Shown: piece by piece, positions 61,657 to 64,000 of the stretch | Numbering within the stretch: the first letter of the stretch is position 1 | How the letters are laid out: each line of letters starts with the position of its first letter | Origin: Bradyrhizobium erythrophlei | GTDB lineage: Bacteria; Pseudomonadota; Alphaproteobacteria; Rhizobiales; Xanthobacteraceae | DNA length: 64,000 nt | Reading direction: 5' to 3' | Assembly (NCBI GenBank): GCA_900129675.1 | Contig: FSRD01000003.1 | Location: 1 to 64,000 of the forward strand | Made by a program: the position numbers and the translations under genes | Notes under the pieces: generated by a model | Told to the model about the DNA's origin: nothing | Database searches by the model: none | What the model saw: the letters and a program-made list of their open reading frames with translations, nothing else

Positions 61657-62349
61657 CTAGGGGACGGACACACCCAAATTTTGTGAGTTTCCTGTGTAGT
61701 TTCGAACTGCAGACCTAAGAAGGTTTAGCGAACTTTGATATGCCGGAGATGGCGGTAACGGGCACAGTTCGATGCCGATCTTGACCATGGCATCAGAATG
61801 GCGTTCCAAGATTTCAAACCGCTTGGGCACCTCGTTGGGAAATCCAGAGTCGTGTACTGGGATCAATTGTTGGCCTTGAACAATCCATAGGCTCCTGGTC
61901 TGTGTCCAGTCTCGCGCTGTCCCGTTTACCCCGACATAGTCCCCATTCACCGCAGCTACGATATGTCCTATGCCATCAGTCGTGCAGAGCACCCGGACCT
62001 CTTGAGCATCGAATGTTACCCTTCGTTGACGGACACCCACGAACAGTCCCCGCTGCCCGTCACTGAGTTTGAAGGCAAAAGCCCGAGCAGTTGCCGCATC
62101 GGACTGTGCCGAAGTCGTTACCGGCATCTCCACCTTCGTCCCCTCATAGATGCCTACAATGGCTGCGGAGCCGAAAAACAGAAGGGGTGGAACCAGTAAT
62201 ACCGCCCAGATAGTACGTCGTCGTCTACGTTCGGTTCGACCTTTCGTTTCCCACTCATCGCTAAGCGGCTCGCCGCAAAGGGGGCACGAATGGGCGGACG
62301 ATGAAATCCGCTTTTTACAGGCGGGACATGCCAACAGAATTGAAGCCAC
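61657..62349 (-). CDS. Zinc-ribbon membrane-anchored hypothetical protein
   Basis: The 230-residue protein starts with a zinc ribbon (CPACKKRISSSAHSCPLCGE; two CxxC knuckles). A basic stretch (RTERRRRR) and one transmembrane helix follow (TIWAVLLVPPLLFFGSAAIV). An extracytoplasmic domain of about 160 residues comes next, with a beta-rich part (RVTFDAQEVRVLCTTDGIGH) and a C-terminal half containing GIELCPLPPSPAYQSSL. No family is recognised for the outer domain. Its ATG lies 1 bp after the stop codon of the membrane protein gene upstream, so translation is coupled. The pair probably acts together. Confidence 0.65.
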   Translation of the reverse strand: MASILLACPACKKRISSSAHSCPLCGEPLSDEWETKGRTERRRRRTIWAVLLVPPLLFFGSAAIVGIYEGTKVEMPVTTSAQSDAATARAFAFKLSDGQRGLFVGVRQRRVTFDAQEVRVLCTTDGIGHIVAAVNGDYVGVNGTARDWTQTRSLWIVQGQQLIPVHDSGFPNEVPKRFEILERHSDAMVKIGIELCPLPPSPAYQSSLNLLRSAVRNYTGNSQNLGVSVP

Positions 62350-62350
62350 T

Positions 62351-63286
62351 TTACCCAGCCATACCTGTGGGCAGAAGTGGAAGCCCGCGAAGCCCGTTCT
62401 GTAGATTACCGAGGCACCCCTTCATCGTTGCTAAAATCGCCTCTTTATTCTCGTTGCTCTTGTCCCAGACGTAGCCATGAGCGAGGCTGATTACGATGCC
62501 GCTGCTAAGGTGCAACAAAAAACCGCCCGGTATAACGCTGATTAGCAAAATGGTTGCGCCGCTGCGCGACAGCCCTTTCAGGGCTGGCGCTATTAAATCT
62601 TGGAGATCATCTTGCTCGGATTTCTGGATCAGGAAGTATGCTCGCCCCAGGGCGATCAAACTAACCAGCGGAGACACCACGTTGGCAAAGACAATTCCGC
62701 TGCACTCAGTTGCCGTGGCCGATACAACCAATTTGGCCGGATCATTCCAGTTGCAGTAGATTGACACGCCGCAAACTTCGCCGCCTATGACCTGAGCTAC
62801 GTTCACGCAATCCAAGTGCTTGAAATATTCGCTGACCTGATTGGCGTGATCGAGGATTACTATCGGCATACCGCGCGTGGTGATTAGGTCTTTCCAATAT
62901 TCATTCGCCCATACGCCAAGTTTCTCCAGCGCACTAAGATCGGGCAACGACGAGCTAACGGCCTTCCAGCTACCGGCAAGACTGTGGCCGCCATCGTAGA
63001 GCCTGTGCCAGCCGCCGCCGATATGCGTGCGGAGATACTCAGCATCCATCGCCTTGCTCGCAAGGGTCGCGCGCTGGTTGCTCAGATGATCTGTCAGCCA
63101 ATTACTGAATTCGCTGTTGTTCTTCCAATCGAGCGCGGCTGTATATACCTCGCCGGCAACACATGCCGTCGCGCTCAATCCGCCTGCCACTGAGTTGCTG
63201 ACGCGTTCGGAGGCCTTGCGTCCGGCGTCTCGCCAGCCAGATGTGACTTGCGTGGCACGTTGACGCCAAGCATCCAGAAAATCCAT
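62351..63286 (-). CDS. Membrane hypothetical protein, 311 residues, first gene of a coupled pair
   Basis: The N-terminal 85 residues are helical and polar. A distinctive motif follows at about 86-110 (HIGGGWHRLYDGGHSLAGSW), then a mid part with DLITTRGMPIVILDHANQVS and two hydrophobic segments (FANVVSPLVSLIALGRAYFL and ATILLISVIPGGFLLHLSSG). The C-terminus is charged (DKSNENKEAILATMKGCLGN). I know no family name for it. The GGGWHRLYDGGH motif has the look of an active or binding site. The gene is followed at 1 bp by the zinc-ribbon gene. It sits between insertion elements with other unrecognised genes, as accessory islands usually do. Confidence 0.65.
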   Translation of the reverse strand: MDFLDAWRQRATQVTSGWRDAGRKASERVSNSVAGGLSATACVAGEVYTAALDWKNNSEFSNWLTDHLSNQRATLASKAMDAEYLRTHIGGGWHRLYDGGHSLAGSWKAVSSSLPDLSALEKLGVWANEYWKDLITTRGMPIVILDHANQVSEYFKHLDCVNVAQVIGGEVCGVSIYCNWNDPAKLVVSATATECSGIVFANVVSPLVSLIALGRAYFLIQKSEQDDLQDLIAPALKGLSRSGATILLISVIPGGFLLHLSSGIVISLAHGYVWDKSNENKEAILATMKGCLGNLQNGLRGLPLLPTGMAG

Positions 63287-63384
63287 TTTGCCCCCGAAAC
63301 GTCGGTCGAATTTCTAATCAATGTGCTACAACCTTGCCGAGCGCAACCCCATATCTAGCTCCAGGGGTACCGCCAAGGGGGTAA

Positions 63385-63576
63385 ATGAGAACGCTTTCGA
63401 TATTGGTCATGCTGCTCGCGACAATCACTATTGCCCGCGCCGAGGAAACCGCGCCAAGTAGGATTGATAGCATCACCAAATCGGCGCGAGACATAATGCC
63501 CGCAATGCCTTCGCTGCCCTCCGTCTCATTGCCCTCGATGCCGGACCTATCCTTTGAGCTGGCCCCGGTTGTCTGA
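63385..63576 (+). CDS. Small secreted protein, 63 residues
   Basis: A signal peptide (MRTLSILVMLLATITIARAE) precedes a mature part of about 43 residues with repeats of the type MPSLPSVSLPSMPDLS. The stop codon lies in the border region of the IS3-type element, so the original C-terminus may be lost. Ribosome site: AAGGGGGTAA. Function unknown. Confidence 0.5.
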   Translation: MRTLSILVMLLATITIARAEETAPSRIDSITKSARDIMPAMPSLPSVSLPSMPDLSFELAPVV

Positions 63577-63615
63577 ACAAAAATTCCGCGTCGATAAGTG
63601 GAGCCTCTGCCGAGG

Positions 63616-64000
63616 TTAGGCCGCCGCGCGGAGCGGCGGAAGATCGAAGTAGGCTTGATCCGGGGTCATGTCGTCAAGACTCGAATGAGGACGTCGGCCG
63701 TTGTAAAAGTCGAGATACCGGCCGATCGAATGTCGCGCCTCGCCGACGGTTTCGTAGGCTCGCAGATAGACCTCCTCGTATTTGACGCTGCGCCACAGCC
63801 GTTCGACGAACACATTGTCCCGCCAGGCCCCTTTGCCATCCATGCTGATGGCGATGCCATTGCTGGCGAGCAGGCCGGTGAACGCCGCGCCGGTGAACTG
63901 AGAGCCCTGATCGGTGTTGAAGATGTCCGGCTTGCCGTGGCGAGCCAAGGCATCTTCCAGGGTCTCGACGCAGAAGGCCGCCTCCATCGTGATCGACAGC
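63616..64000 (-). CDS. IS3-family transposase OrfB, partial
   Basis: The last 128 or so residues of an rve-type integrase domain: DIFNTDQGSQFTGAAFTGLL has the second catalytic Asp, GKGAWRDNVFVERLWRSVKY has the catalytic Glu, and FYNGRRPHSSLDDMTPDQAY is the family end. The 5' part lies outside the window, so only the right end of the IS3-type element is seen; its border is near 63577-63600. Frame intact. Confidence 0.88.
   Translation of the reverse strand, partial: LSITMEAAFCVETLEDALARHGKPDIFNTDQGSQFTGAAFTGLLASNGIAISMDGKGAWRDNVFVERLWRSVKYEEVYLRAYETVGEARHSIGRYLDFYNGRRPHSSLDDMTPDQAYFDLPPLRAAA

Noticed and set aside
1..64000. CRISPR array, tRNA, rRNA or riboswitch
   Set aside because: No regularly spaced repeats, no cloverleaf with a TTCRA loop, and no conserved aptamer were noticed on reading; short RNAs could still be missed by eye.

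Overview
The window looks like a chromosomal accessory region of a GC-rich alphaproteobacterium of the Bradyrhizobium / Rhodopseudomonas / Afipia group (Nitrobacteraceae). The evidence is the protein families present (NodT-type outer membrane factor, DUF1254, Tat-exported sulfatase, SorAB sulfite dehydrogenase, orphan ABC substrate-binding proteins, several small proteins typical of that group) and the very high load of insertion sequences and short dispersed repeats. No rRNA, tRNA or CRISPR array was seen.

Layout. 1-4 kb: a divergent heavy-metal type RND efflux locus (permease with a frameshift, adaptor, outer membrane lipoprotein) around a tandem palindromic operator candidate. 4.1-6.1 kb: IS91-like element copy A. 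6.2-17.8 kb: an adenylate cyclase/TPR protein, an MFS carrier, a Tat-exported sulfatase followed by a DUF3302/HlyD pair, a DUF1254 protein, then a minus-strand set of an HD-GYP protein and small unknown proteins. 18-19.4 kb: a coiled-coil protein and a transposase-less IS91-like element. 19.5-31.9 kb: an LssY_C lipoprotein, a patatin, a frameshifted Tat-exported beta-carbonic anhydrase, a Ca2+/H+ antiporter-like protein, an RND adaptor/permease pair, a membrane adenylate cyclase and a universal stress protein. 32.1-37.3 kb: IS91-like copy B, carrying a 2.56-kb serine-recombinase element inside its tyrosine recombinase gene. 37.5-46.4 kb: cytochromes, small secreted proteins, relics of substrate-binding proteins, integrase and histidine kinase, a beta-propeller lactonase-like protein and a sulfite oxidation operon (sorA, sorB, cytochrome c). 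46.4-49.7 kb: an IS91 remnant, a hybrid kinase with an ethylene-receptor-like membrane domain, and a second transposase-less element. 49.9-56.9 kb: an orphan substrate-binding protein, small genes and broken SRAP (YedK-like) genes around an IS1182-type element. 57.2-64 kb: an IS701-type element, then an island of unrecognised genes (ankyrin, secreted and membrane proteins), ending in an IS3-type transposase that runs off the window.

The strongest observations concern mobile DNA. The two large IS91-like copies differ in length by exactly one 660-bp in-frame deletion plus one 2564-bp insertion. Five loci share the same terminal hairpin. At least thirteen copies of a roughly 100-bp intergenic repeat are present, and two 161-bp MITEs sit at the same point in that repeat. 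The best candidates for undescribed protein biology are the coupled gene pair at 61.7-63.3 kb with its neighbours, the three-gene overlapping operon of the serine-recombinase element, and the kinase whose ethylene-receptor-like domain has lost its metal ligands. Several genes carry single-base frameshifts, so either pseudogene formation or base-calling errors in homopolymers should be kept in mind.
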